From Prosapia bicincta (lineage: Eukaryota > Arthropoda > Insecta > Hemiptera > Cercopidae), in contig JBAIZL010000005.1 in the NCBI GenBank assembly GCA_036971475.1, positions 64,719,655 through 64,783,654 on the forward strand: a stretch of 64,000 nt of DNA, read 5' to 3'. Both the position numbers and the translations under genes were made by a program. This document shows, in pieces, positions 1 through 10,000 of this stretch (position 1 is the first letter of the stretch; the number at the start of each line of letters is the position of its first letter). Below the pieces are notes generated by a model. That model was not told the origin of the DNA. It did no database searches and saw nothing but the letters and a program-made list of their open reading frames with translations.

Positions 1-110
1 TTAAAACTGTCATGGGCATAATGAATACCACCACAATTTACCAAAATATGACGGATTGTGACGTCACGTATTACCACGTAAATGACACAATGGCAGAAAT
101 GAGGCTAAAC
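1..110 (-). mobile_element. LINE fragment, near-terminal coding segment (second copy)
   Basis: This stretch repeats, with changes, the segment at about 533-640: both share ACTRTCATGGGCAT and a later ATATGACGGA. That segment is the end of the LINE coding region seen intact on the plus strand near 40140-40230. It directly follows the T-rich 3' tail of the neighbouring copy, so two minus-strand copies lie head to tail. The rest runs off the left edge. Confidence 0.6.
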
Positions 111-1560
111 AATTTAAGTAAAACAACAACAAAAATGTTTAATAAAATATACAAGAAATACAAAATATAACAAATAAAACAATAAATAAATGGTATTAAA
201 ACATCACAATAATAATATAAATAACAATAACGATAAATAAATAAGGATAGATATATAATAATAAAAACCGTTATAACAATAATTAACATAACAATAAATC
301 TAAAACAATAAAGTTTAACTTTTAAGGTAGAAGGCAAATAAATAAAAATTGGTTGTTAACAATAAAAAAATTTCTAATCACACACACATAACCTTGAATA
401 GATATACTATAATTAATATGTAAATTATATATTTTAAAAACTTTTTTACTATTAAATAATGTATTTAGGTGGGAAGGAATGACATGACATGGTACAATGC
501 CTTGGCATCGTCTCTCAACACTACCTTGTACATTAAAACTATCATGGGCATGCTGTAAACCACCAAAATTTACCAAAATATGACGGACTGTGATGGTATT
601 ACCAGGTAACTGGCACAATGGCAGATCCTCATGACACATCAGGTAACAAGAGTTACCAATGCAGAAGAGTGTAACCTCCACTTCCTCCCTACGTTTCGAG
701 CGGATAAAAGACCTCCATGGACAAATGGTATCCTTAATTTCTCTCAGCTTATTGTATTGAACAGAATGCCATTCGTCATTCCAGGCAGCGAGTAATGCTT
801 GTTTTACAAAACAAAGAGTATTAGAACCCATGACTCATGATATAGTTGGCACTAATCTAGTACCAATCTTTGCTTTTGTGCATCGGCATATTCCACAGTG
901 ACTAGGAATCCAGCAAAATGTTACCCCTGTGCCCTTAATTGAAGTTTGTGAACAGTGCACAAAATATCCTCAACTAAAGGGTTCACAGAGAGCACATCCT
1001 GGAGAGCCTGAAGACCACTTTGGAGTTGGAACACAAAAATAATGAGAAGAACTAGATTGAACTACAGTTAATGCTTTAAGAATGGCAAAGAGTTGCGCAG
1101 TGAATACACTGCAAGCTGAGGGCAATCCATATGTGTAGATACCTCCAGATGGATAAAATGCACACCCAACATAATTGTCCAGTTTAGACCCAAACGTAAA
1201 AATAATTTCACTATGTTGGTGGCCTCTATAAATGGCTAAAAGCCCCTGGTAATATACCACTTCAAGAGTGTTGTGCTTGATATAACTGGACAGTGAAAAA
1301 TCGAAATGTGGTGTTTTCATCTATTAAGAGGTAGGTAGCACATTGATCGTTCAAACATAGTAGGAAGTTGCAACTCATGGTTATCCATTATGCAAAATGT
1401 TCTAATGCTGTATGGAGAAGTTGAACGTTGACGCGAATCATAACACATTTGGTAAATGTTATTAAAAATAATGTTAAATGGCGGATGGTTAAGTTTGCTT
1501 CAAGGACCAGACATGTAAAAAATTTGTAACAACTGATGTTTTGAAAGGGCAGGTTCCCCA
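111..1560 (-). mobile_element. Decayed copy of the RNase H-bearing LINE (I/Nimb-like)
   Basis: Minus-strand translation of 970-1320 reads through FDFSLSSYIK, a YTYGLPSACSVF segment and FAILKALTV, which match the RNase H region of the plus-strand LINE at 39430-39720. The TDGS metal-binding motif of the better copy is degraded to TFGS here. The 322-831 frame covers the C-terminal region after RNase H. The AT-rich block 111-440 is the element's 3' UTR, T-rich with TTATT/TTGTT units on the minus strand. Frameshifts and stops show it is dead. It is a 5'-truncated relative of the copy in PHAX intron 5. Confidence 0.8.
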
Positions 1561-1956
1561 ACCTCGACAAGAGGCTAGGAATTGGGCTAGATCTAAAGAG
1601 ATTGTATGTAATCCCATTTCCGATTACTCTGCAGTGAGCAAGGATCCAATGGAGCACAACTTTCTTTCCCCCCATTACCAAGTAATCAAATATTCGGTGC
1701 ATCTCATCCACACAGGAAGAGTTCTCAAGCCTATAGTGGGAAGTAAGCGCCTGTATAGATAGTCTGAAGGATAGCTAAGAGATCGCGCTGAGTGTTCACC
1801 ACCACAGTTAAAGCACTTCAGAGAATTTACACACTCCTTTTCATCTTGTTCGTCAACACTACATTGACCATATACACCATCCCTTGAACACGCTGACATT
1901 TAAAACATTGGCTAAGGTTTGCCACATACAGCCTAACTGAGGGTCTCTGGTACCCT
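1561..1956 (-). mobile_element. Chimeric LINE debris: gag zinc knuckle joined to RNase H end
   Basis: The minus frame 1675-1899 contains KCFNCGGEHSARS, a retroelement gag-type knuckle (C-x2-C-x3-H) whose final cysteine is lost. The overlapping minus frame 1388-1711 reads VVLHWILAHCRVIGNGI, which resembles the RNase H C-terminal motif HWxPxHCGxxGNExAD. These belong to opposite ends of a normal LINE, so a large internal deletion or two independent fragments is likely. The sequence does not match the neighbouring LINE family. Confidence 0.5.
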
Positions 1957-2160
1957 GTGTGCATTAATTCAGGGATCTCCGGTTTGCCAAAAATAAGAAT
2001 TAAAGATGCTTTTGCAACTTTCTATCCTTTCTCAATCAACAACCAGTGCCCCATTTCTCAATTTCTTGATAGAAGAGATAAGACCTCCAGTACAGCCAGT
2101 ATTATTAATAAGGAAAGGGGAAACTACACCAATCCTTGCCTTCTTTGAAACTAAAAAATA

Positions 2161-2935
2161 TTAACCCTTAATCTGGGGTGAAAATATATGTTATATTTTT
2201 ATGTATTTGTTGGTATTATATCATTACCACTCTAAATCATACATTTTTTATGTTTGTATTGCGGCCCTTCTCATGATATATCCCCGTAAATATACATAAC
2301 AGTGACCATTCATGACAATAAATATTCCAAGTGTTCTTTGGTAAGTATATTTATCACTTTCTTTGGTTTAAAAAATGACACAATAAATCTATACAAAGGC
2401 ATTCATAAACAGAATTTTTATTAATACCTAATAACAATAATAATGATAATAAATACTTCAATCTATTAATAAACATCTAATTGCAGAAGTGATAATAAAA
2501 AGTTAAAAAATAACTCTATTAAAACCTGTTGCTAAACCATGAAAATGAACGACACTAAAATATATGTTTCATGCTTTATGGAAAGAATCAAAACAAGCTA
2601 TACAGTGTGCCACACTACAAGAATTGCAAATGTTGTTAGACCATTTCTGGTGTTTTGAGGTACTGCAATATGCACATCGTTTCCATGATTTGTTTTTCAT
2701 TGGAAGATTATTTCCATCATTAGTTAACCATGTGAAATTTTCTATTGTGGGTCAACCATCAGGACTATTTCGTTTCCGTCTTACCAATTTATGAAACTGG
2801 TCCCTTTTTCACTCTACTAAAAAAGACTCCAATCAGTTCGTTTGCTAGAATCGAACAAAACTTCAAGTGGAGCATTGGCTTTGCATGTGGATTTATGATG
2901 AGTAAAGTTAACTTATACAAAATAAATTAATTAAC
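2161..2935 (-). mobile_element. piggyBac transposase C-terminus with terminal repeat
   Basis: On the minus strand, 2935 to about 2545 gives FCSILANELIGVFFSR, then FTWLTNDG, then a cysteine-rich stretch SWKRCAYCSTSKHQKW and NICNSCSVAHCIACFDSFHK. This is the C-terminal zinc-binding domain of piggyBac/PGBD transposases. At 2161 a TTAA is followed by CCCTTAATCTGGGG, a plausible piggyBac end with its TTAA target. Stops interrupt the frame. It is probably the 3' part of the relic whose front lies at 4056-5338, the two being split by LINE pieces. Confidence 0.7.
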
Positions 2936-3019
2936 AATACATGTATCAATGCAATAATAAAATATCTTCATCCACCATCTTCAGATTTCTATGCTATATT
3001 GTACGTAGAATGCAATTGA

Positions 3020-3211
3020 TCAAAGTACAATGCAATATATCAAGATGGCATCCCAGTTGGCTTTTCCTAAGATCCAACTAGGATGTCGAATATAACAAGG
3101 AGAGGAGTCACATAAATTGATCTTTATAGGTACATGGTTGCTTCCATTCAAATCATTGAGTACTGACCATATGCATCTAGTAACCAAATGAACGCTAGAT
3201 GGATAGGTCAA
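3020..3211 (-). mobile_element. LINE endonuclease-domain fragment
   Basis: The 63-codon minus frame contains DLNGSNHVPIKINL followed by PSWILGKANWDAI. This resembles the C-terminal part of an AP-endonuclease domain of non-LTR retrotransposons (GSDHxPI followed by a tryptophan and a KADW-like motif). It is opposite in orientation to the RNase H fragment that follows, so they are separate insertions or one was rearranged. It is short, so the call rests on pattern only. Confidence 0.45.
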
Positions 3212-3369
3212 AAGCTATCCATCCACCATATATATTGTTGTAGTCAACTCCTCCCATATATTTGTTGTAGTCTTTTACGGCTATTGGACAATTTACTGGC
3301 TGCCGTTAATCCTGCTTGTCTGTTCTTAGTACCTGTGTTTCTTCTTCAGTGTTGTGAATATTACTAACG

Positions 3370-4075
3370 ATGCAAACACTTTTATTGCCCCTGCCTTTCC
3401 ATTTCGATATGGATGTGGAGATTTCGGCTTCTAGTATGGATGTGGAGATCCTGGCGATAAATGCGGCCCTAATGAGCTGTAGGGGTCAAAAAATGGATAA
3501 AGTTTGTATACTAACAGACTCCAAATCGGCGGTGCAGGCCATCGAGGCCGATGAACCAGGACTATATTACTTCCGCACTAGGGAAACTAAAGCTCTGCTA
3601 CATCAACTCATTAAAGATGGCAAGTGCATTGCCCTCCAGTGGATTCCCACTCACTGTGGGATTCGAGGAAGTGAAAGAGCGGATCGGATCGTACGGGCCG
3701 CTTCGGGGATGGGGCCAGTGCAGCCGGTAAGGTACTTGATGACTAAATGCAGGAGGGACATAGTTGGGCTTATGACAATGGAGTGGACCGCAAGGTAGAA
3801 CGGGGAGACTATTGGCAGAAGCCTTTTCCGCGTCCAAGACACACCAGCTCCCCCAGACTGGTATCGCGGAGTCAGTAGACTGGTCTCAACCTTCGCTGCA
3901 AGGGCCAGAATGGGGCATATAATATACAATTCGTACCTGAGACGATTCAATCTGGTCAAGTCGAGTCACTGTGCTGTTTGTGACAGTGGAGAGGAGACGT
4001 TGGAGCACATATTGTTGAGGTGTGGATCCATTAACTCGGCAAGAGAATCCCTAATTCAATGGTCATAATGTGAAC
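3370..4075 (+). mobile_element. LINE RNase H domain and C-terminal zinc-knuckle tail
   Basis: The frame 3370-3798 has ILTDSKSAVQAI and LQWIPTHCGIRGSERAD, the central and C-terminal active-site blocks of RNase H in I/R1/Loa-type LINEs. After a frame change the sequence continues with a LRRFNL segment, then HCAVCDSGEETLEHILLRC, the CCHC-like tail typical of these elements. The GC-richer composition suggests it is younger than its surroundings. It is a different LINE family from the copies at 1 kb and 38 kb. No intact reading frame remains. Confidence 0.75.
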
Positions 4076-5338
4076 AAAGAAATATTGGGCATTGGCCGCA
4101 GCAGTATACCATGGACATCGAGTAGTCGGCATCGCCTGATGCTGGAAGCTCGTACAAAGAAGTAAGTTTCCATTTCGATACACTAACATCACCAGCCATG
4201 ACGAAATCATTCTCTCTCATTCTCAACGATTTATCAGACTGAATCCATTTAGATGGAAAATGTTTTCTCATTTGCCTGACAGTGGCACAAACAAAAAATT
4301 CTTTTCTCGTAATATTTTAGACATTTCTATTCCAAAAAAGAAGTTGTCAAAAACCAAACAGTAACCTAAACCTAAGACTTGGTTAAGCTTTGAGGCAACT
4401 CGTTCATTCAGAGAGAAAACACTAGGATTGAGTTCTCTAACTTCATAAAGAGACAACCACAAGCAGTACCCAGTGACCCCACAGGCTACTACCCAAATTT
4501 TGAACCTCCTCTTTATTGGCTTCAACAGCATGTACTGTTTCAAAGCACTTCTACATTTGAATTTTACTATGGATTCATCTATAGACAAATATCGAGATGT
4601 ACAATACAAGTTCTTGAAGGTTGAATTTATAAGGTCAAGTAAAGGTTTCAAATTGTATATTTTGTAATATTCTTCACCTCTTTTTGGCAATGAATTTTAA
4701 TCATTTAAATGCAAAAATCGCAATATTTTCAAAAACCTCTTGATAGGAATAATGCTAGCAACCCGATTGTTGTGGAAATTCACATCAGAACTCCAATATA
4801 AGGGCATGCTTGGGAACAAGTTGAACCCCGTAATAATTAGAATGCCTAAAAACGCTTGAAGCACATTTAGGCACTATTTAGGACTAAGAGTCAAATTTAG
4901 GTTACTATTCTTTTGGAAACCTGAGAAGTTGGACTGAGTAACTGTATATTCCATGAATGTTATCGACAATATCAACATAAATATTGCTTTTGGACTATTT
5001 ACATTGACCTGAGCATTATTGGAGATTCCAAAAGGTTGTGAATAATCTGTAGAATTGAAATAAGTTGGTACTTTTCCATGTTTACTCCAATTATATTCAT
5101 GATCATTATCATTATCAGTATCATTTTCTGACGAATTACTATTGTGCGCATCATCTTGGTCAATTCTACTAAAAACAGTTTTACCTGCATTATATTGCAT
5201 ATCTTCTTCTTCTTCCTCACTTACAATTTCTCTCAAATGTGTGAATTATTCTTAGATGTAGAAGCCACAGAAGTACTGGGAGCACAATCATCTGCATCAT
5301 CGTCACCGCAGGCATCCGACTCCTCTGCCATTTCATTT
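4056..5338 (-). mobile_element. piggyBac transposase relic, N-terminal and catalytic part
   Basis: Reading the minus strand from an ATG near 5332, the protein starts with an acidic region (MAEESDACGDDDADD). After frame breaks, the frame 4268-4690 gives YLSIDESIVKFKCRSALKQY and LKPIKRRFKIWV, then LVFDNFF. These are the DES and DNF catalytic aspartate blocks of the piggyBac DDE domain. The next frame has TVRQMRKHFPSKW-like sequence. The C-terminal third appears at 2161-2935, beyond two LINE fragments. Multiple frameshifts show the element is dead. Confidence 0.8.
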
Positions 5339-6125
5339 TAAATAAGAATCTCTATTATTGCTTTTTCATCTAGGTTTTCACCCATTAAGTAAACAAACAA
5401 AATAAAATTCATTAGTAGGTTATTATTTGTAATTCTAAAATACTGTACATTACGTTAGGCTTATATACAAAGTACTTCACAAAATATATGTAGCTTACAT
5501 GTATGGAGCTACACAATCATAGCTTATAGGTTTTATCATATTTTGAAAAATTAACTAGACATTTACTCGAAAAATAAAATCATTTGCAATACAATTTTCA
5601 CTTATTGTTTCATATGATGCCTATATGGGTTCGTAAAATGAAAATTTTTCAAGTCCTTAGCTCTCATATTACATAAAACTCACGCTGCATGTAAAACCAA
5701 AATAATTTTTTTTAATTATATAATTATTTCTCTAATAATAAAAAAATAGAAACTCAATATGTAAACTTCATAATCAGTGGGTCACAAGTATAACTTACAA
5801 TAAGATAAGACATTACTGCACCATTTCAAAACATCGTGTTATAACCTCAAATTTGAAAATGCTGTTTATTTAAGATGGATTATTTATTTAGCATGTTGTG
5901 ACAAAACTTAGAAGGAAAATAAGGTTGTCAATGAAAAGTACAGATTTCAACACATCAATATCAATTGTAATATTGTTAGAAGATTGATAAATATAGTTTT
6001 AGTTTGATGTTTAAAATAAGGTTACACAACAATAAATTAGTGAATGTTGAACAAGTGTGACTTTGATTAGATTTAACTTTAATTATACTAATGTAAATTC
6101 AATTTATAGTTGCTAAAACTTAACA
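5339..6125. other. AT-rich stretch without recognised genes
   Basis: No convincing exon, terminal repeat or long palindrome was seen. It would lie within a downstream ZNG1 intron or 3' flank, because ZNG1 exons 5 onward were not found inside the window. Confidence 0.4.
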
Positions 6126-6400
6126 TCAACTATTAATTAAATAATTCTTACCTTGTAAACTTCTTATTCTGCCAATAATATCGAAATAAGTGCTGTTTTT
6201 TGAGTGAAGATACTGTTTCTGCAAACTATAGGCGTTGAAATGGCCACCAGTAAATATAAAAACCACTTTTTCAAACATATGATTCTGAATCAGCTGGGAT
6301 GGAGGGAAATTCAAAATGTGGTCAACATTCATACCAAAGAACACTACTAGAAGTGTACCATTGGTTATTTGAGTATAGGGGCCACATTTCTAAAGAACTC
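6126..6400 (-). other. Unidentified open reading frame ending in a splice-donor-like site
   Basis: A minus-strand frame, extendable upstream of its first ATG, reads GMNVDHILNFPPSQLIQNHM, then FIFTGGHFNAYSL, then a YFDIIGRIRSLQ segment, and is followed by GTAAGA, a good donor. Its composition is protein-like (few repeats, mixed hydrophobic and polar residues). I do not recognise the family. It is not one of the expected ZNG1 exons, which should encode a VDxKYGL segment next. It could be a transposon exon or an exon of an unknown gene. Confidence 0.3.
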
Positions 6401-6439
6401 CGGTAGTAGGTTTATTTACCAGTAACCTATAAAATGGTT

Positions 6440-6770
6440 CCATATACGATTTTCAAGCCCGCCATCAAGCCAGGTGTTACGGGCAGGGCTACAGAAACGG
6501 GTATAATCATGGATCACATTAAGATCATTTCCAACTCCCTGAATTCTGGGCCCTATAGTTTTCCTCTTGGCTTGACTGGATGGGCATCAGTCGAATACTG
6601 TGCACAAGCTCCGACACCTGTCCACCGCAGACACTCCCTGACCAAGCACCAAAGGGGTTGGCAGACCAGCAACCGCGCTAACATCTTTGGCAGAGAAAGC
6701 TCACGGCAGCATCCCGGACAAGAGATTGTCAAACTCTGGTCTTTTCAACACTCCTAACGAGCAACGGTTC
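6440..6770. other. GC-richer island of unknown origin
   Basis: This 330-bp patch is clearly richer in GC than its surroundings and has no stop codon in one plus frame (6434-6757). The predicted peptide shows no recognisable motif. It may be a fragment of a mobile element 5' region. Confidence 0.3.
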
Positions 6771-7017
6771 TGACTAGTTAAAAATCCATAGAGAAAATAA
6801 TAGTGTGCAAATGAAAAAGGATTGTGTTGTAAATGTTGTATGTGTAGAGTGTAATACAGTGTGTAATATGAAGTGTGTGTTATCAATAGTGTTTATGTTA
6901 GACTGGGGTACTGTGAGAGACGCCAAACCCCTATTAGTAGGTGCAACTAGTCCGCAATCCCCCCTGTGAGTGAAGTGGGTCTTTAAATTTCTTAGTACAG
7001 TATCAGATGAAACTCAC

Positions 7018-7077
7018 CATCTAGAAATATATCACTTCCTAGTTCAGCGTCTAACCAGAACATCATTGCAATTGGTC
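7018..7077 (-). CDS. ZNG1: ZNG1 exon 4
   Basis: The 60-nt exon encodes [19 protein letters not shown], matching the conserved segment after LADPG. Acceptor TTTAG is at 7078 and donor GTGAGT begins at 7017. Entry phase agrees with exon 3, with a split glycine codon. The next exon (expected to start G-[I/V]-[V/I]-T) was not found between 1 and 7017. Confidence 0.88.
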
Positions 7078-10000
7078 CTAAATAAATAGAACGAATTAGT
7101 GCATCAACTTTAAACAAAGAAAACTTAAAACAATAATTATATGAAATTTTTAAGTAGATTACACTATATTAGTGCGTTTTTCACTGCTCTAAGGTTAAAA
7201 ACAGATTAGTTGACTTCGTTAGTTGGCTTGGATTTTAGTTAGTCGAGTTTAAACCATCATAAAAATATATAAAATACATAAACTTCCGAATATGAACAAA
7301 CAAATAATAAGTTAAAAGATAACGTAGTTTCGGTTTCAAATTTTAAGTGTAAATACTTTTTTTATAATTGTATGAAAAAATGTATTAAATTGCATACAAG
7401 GTAATGATTACATTACATACAAGGTTTTATTTTTAAATAAAAAAACCTCTAAACCACAAATAACTTTTATTTAAACCTTATGTACATTTCAATTGCACAG
7501 CAATCATCTTCAGAGGTATTTAAAAAATACAACTAACTTTAAACAGCATACTTTGGAATTAAATGATCTCAATTGAAAATTGTTAATTCAAAAGGTCTAT
7601 TGATAGTTTTGAAAGTTTGTACATTCACAAATATGACGAAAATAATGTATTAAATTGTGATAAAGGGCCTATCCCTAAATCTCAGTTATATTCATTAATT
7701 AGGAGATAGTTATAACCTTTTTTTGTTAATAAATAATATTGTTTTTTAGTAAAATTGAAATAGTTATAACGGTAACTCTTCACCACAGGAGTTGAAAGAC
7801 CGGGCCAAGTTGCAGACAGGGCAATTTACTGCAACTTGATTGGTCGGACTAGTTTTTAAAAAGGGGCGTGGCGAAGTAGTTATCGGTTTATGCCTATATA
7901 TTTGATGTAGTATGTTGTCTAAAGTTAGTTGTATTTTTTAAATACTTCTGAAGATGATTGCTGTGCAATTGAAATGTACACAAGGTTTAAATAAAAGTTA
8001 TTTGTGGTTTAGAAGTTTTATTTATTTAAAAATAAACATTACGCCACAGTTGCTTCATACAGTTATACAAGGTTTTGTTTACTGATTACTATACAATATC
8101 AAGAGCACAGTGGTACAATATATTAAAATGAAAATATTGGAAGGAACTCCAATACCACAAAAATAATCAAAAATAACAAATAAAACAAGTTACTTAAGAT
8201 TAAACTCTTATGTACATTTCGATTGCCATGTCATCATCATCAGAGGGTCTTATTACAAAATTACAATCTAGCAAACAAGAAGTTACAAACTAGAATGATG
8301 ATAGATTATCATGATGATAGATCATTCTAATTTGTAACTTCTTGTTTGCTAGATTGTAATTTTGTAATAAGACCTTCTGATGATGACATGGTCATCAAAA
8401 TGTACATAAGAGTTTATCTTAAGTAACTTGTTTTATTTGTTATTTTTGATAATTTTTGTGGTATTGGGGTTCTTTCCAATATTTTCATTGTAATTACTGA
8501 TTTTTGTTTTAAAAAACTTTATTATTACTCTTTATTATTACTTTTTATTACTTTAGTTCTTAATTATAAAACAAAAAGTGTTTATAACAATTGGCAACAA
8601 GCAATAGATTAGTAAGTCTACTGTAAAGTATGTAGGTTTGATTTCAGATATAGGTATAAAATAGTAAGAACCGGAGAAATAAGAGTTGACTATTTGAAGT
8701 TATATAGTTTGGACAAACGTCTGAAAGCTTTATATTATTTCTAAGCTTTATATGATCAGCCAATATGATTGTTATCCAATAAAAGCTTGAGCTCTCCCTG
8801 TGTAATAAATTAATAATATATAAACATCTGTATGATACAATTTATTTCACTTATTACAGAACACTGTACTGTAATAAGAGTTTTGGTATATTTGTAACAC
8901 AATTGATGCCTCATAAGGTTGAGGTTACATTGCATCAGAATTCGTAAGAAAAAGTGGTCGTACGAATTAGTAAGTATAGAATTGTGAGACTTCGTACGAA
9001 TAGCGTGGAATTCAACATTTGCAAAATCGTACGATCTATCACTTATGAAAAATAACACGTGCTGAACGTGATAACTATATAATTTGAACCCTTCTGCACT
9101 GATATGATTTGGTGGAAACATTTTAAAAACTGAATATTATGAATCAAGAGCTGAGAATGGCGATTTTGCAAGATCATATGATGAACTTATTAGAAGGGAT
9201 GACCAAAGGTTCTTCGAATATACCCATATGACACTTTCTAAGTTTGACTACATTTTGAATAATGTCAAGAAAAAACTAATGTCAACAAAAGCATATTTAA
9301 TGTTTTACTTTTATTTATTTTTTCCCAAAGTATATTTATACATTTTTTATCTTAAAGTGAACGTCATTCTTCAACAAGGGTTATTAGATGCTCACAATCC
9401 ATGGTCAATTAAAATGAAGACAGATGTTCGTTTGTAAGAAAACTGACGAAAAACAAATATTTTGTTCTGATATAACTAGCTGTACGACTTCGTGAGAATT
9501 TGCATGAACACATTGGAAGCAAACTAACCACGCCAAAAACATCATGGCGATTGTTTACTTCTAACGGTTTTATACGAATTTGTACGAATACACACGTCCA
9601 CTTTTTCTTACGAATTTCGATTCAATGTAACCGACTGAGTCGATATTTTTCAGAAAAAAAGCATTAAAAATGCTACTACTTCTTTTATTGAGCTTTCAGT
9701 CACTTAAATTAAGATTAAAAATTATTAATTTCAATGCAACTAATAATCAACAGATGAAATTCCTATGACAAACAGCTGACAATTAAATTAAGTGAACACA
9801 TAATTTCATACGGAAATTTTTAGATGTGTTTATGTTAGTTTGTGTATAACCATTTTAATGCGTATAATATTTTACTTTAATTAATGTTTATTATTAAGTT
9901 AAAATGCTATTGAATTGAAAACTTCTTTAAATTACAAAGTAATAAATATATTAAATTATAAAATAAATCTTACTAAACAAATTCAGTATAATAAAAAAAA

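Noticed and set aside
71..337. Hydrophobic minus frame of 88 codons
   Set aside because: Same explanation: LINE 3' UTR low complexity.
6126..6344. This frame as ZNG1 exon 5
   Set aside because: It does not contain the VDxKYGL or QxxxADxxxxNKxDL segments expected next in ZNG1.
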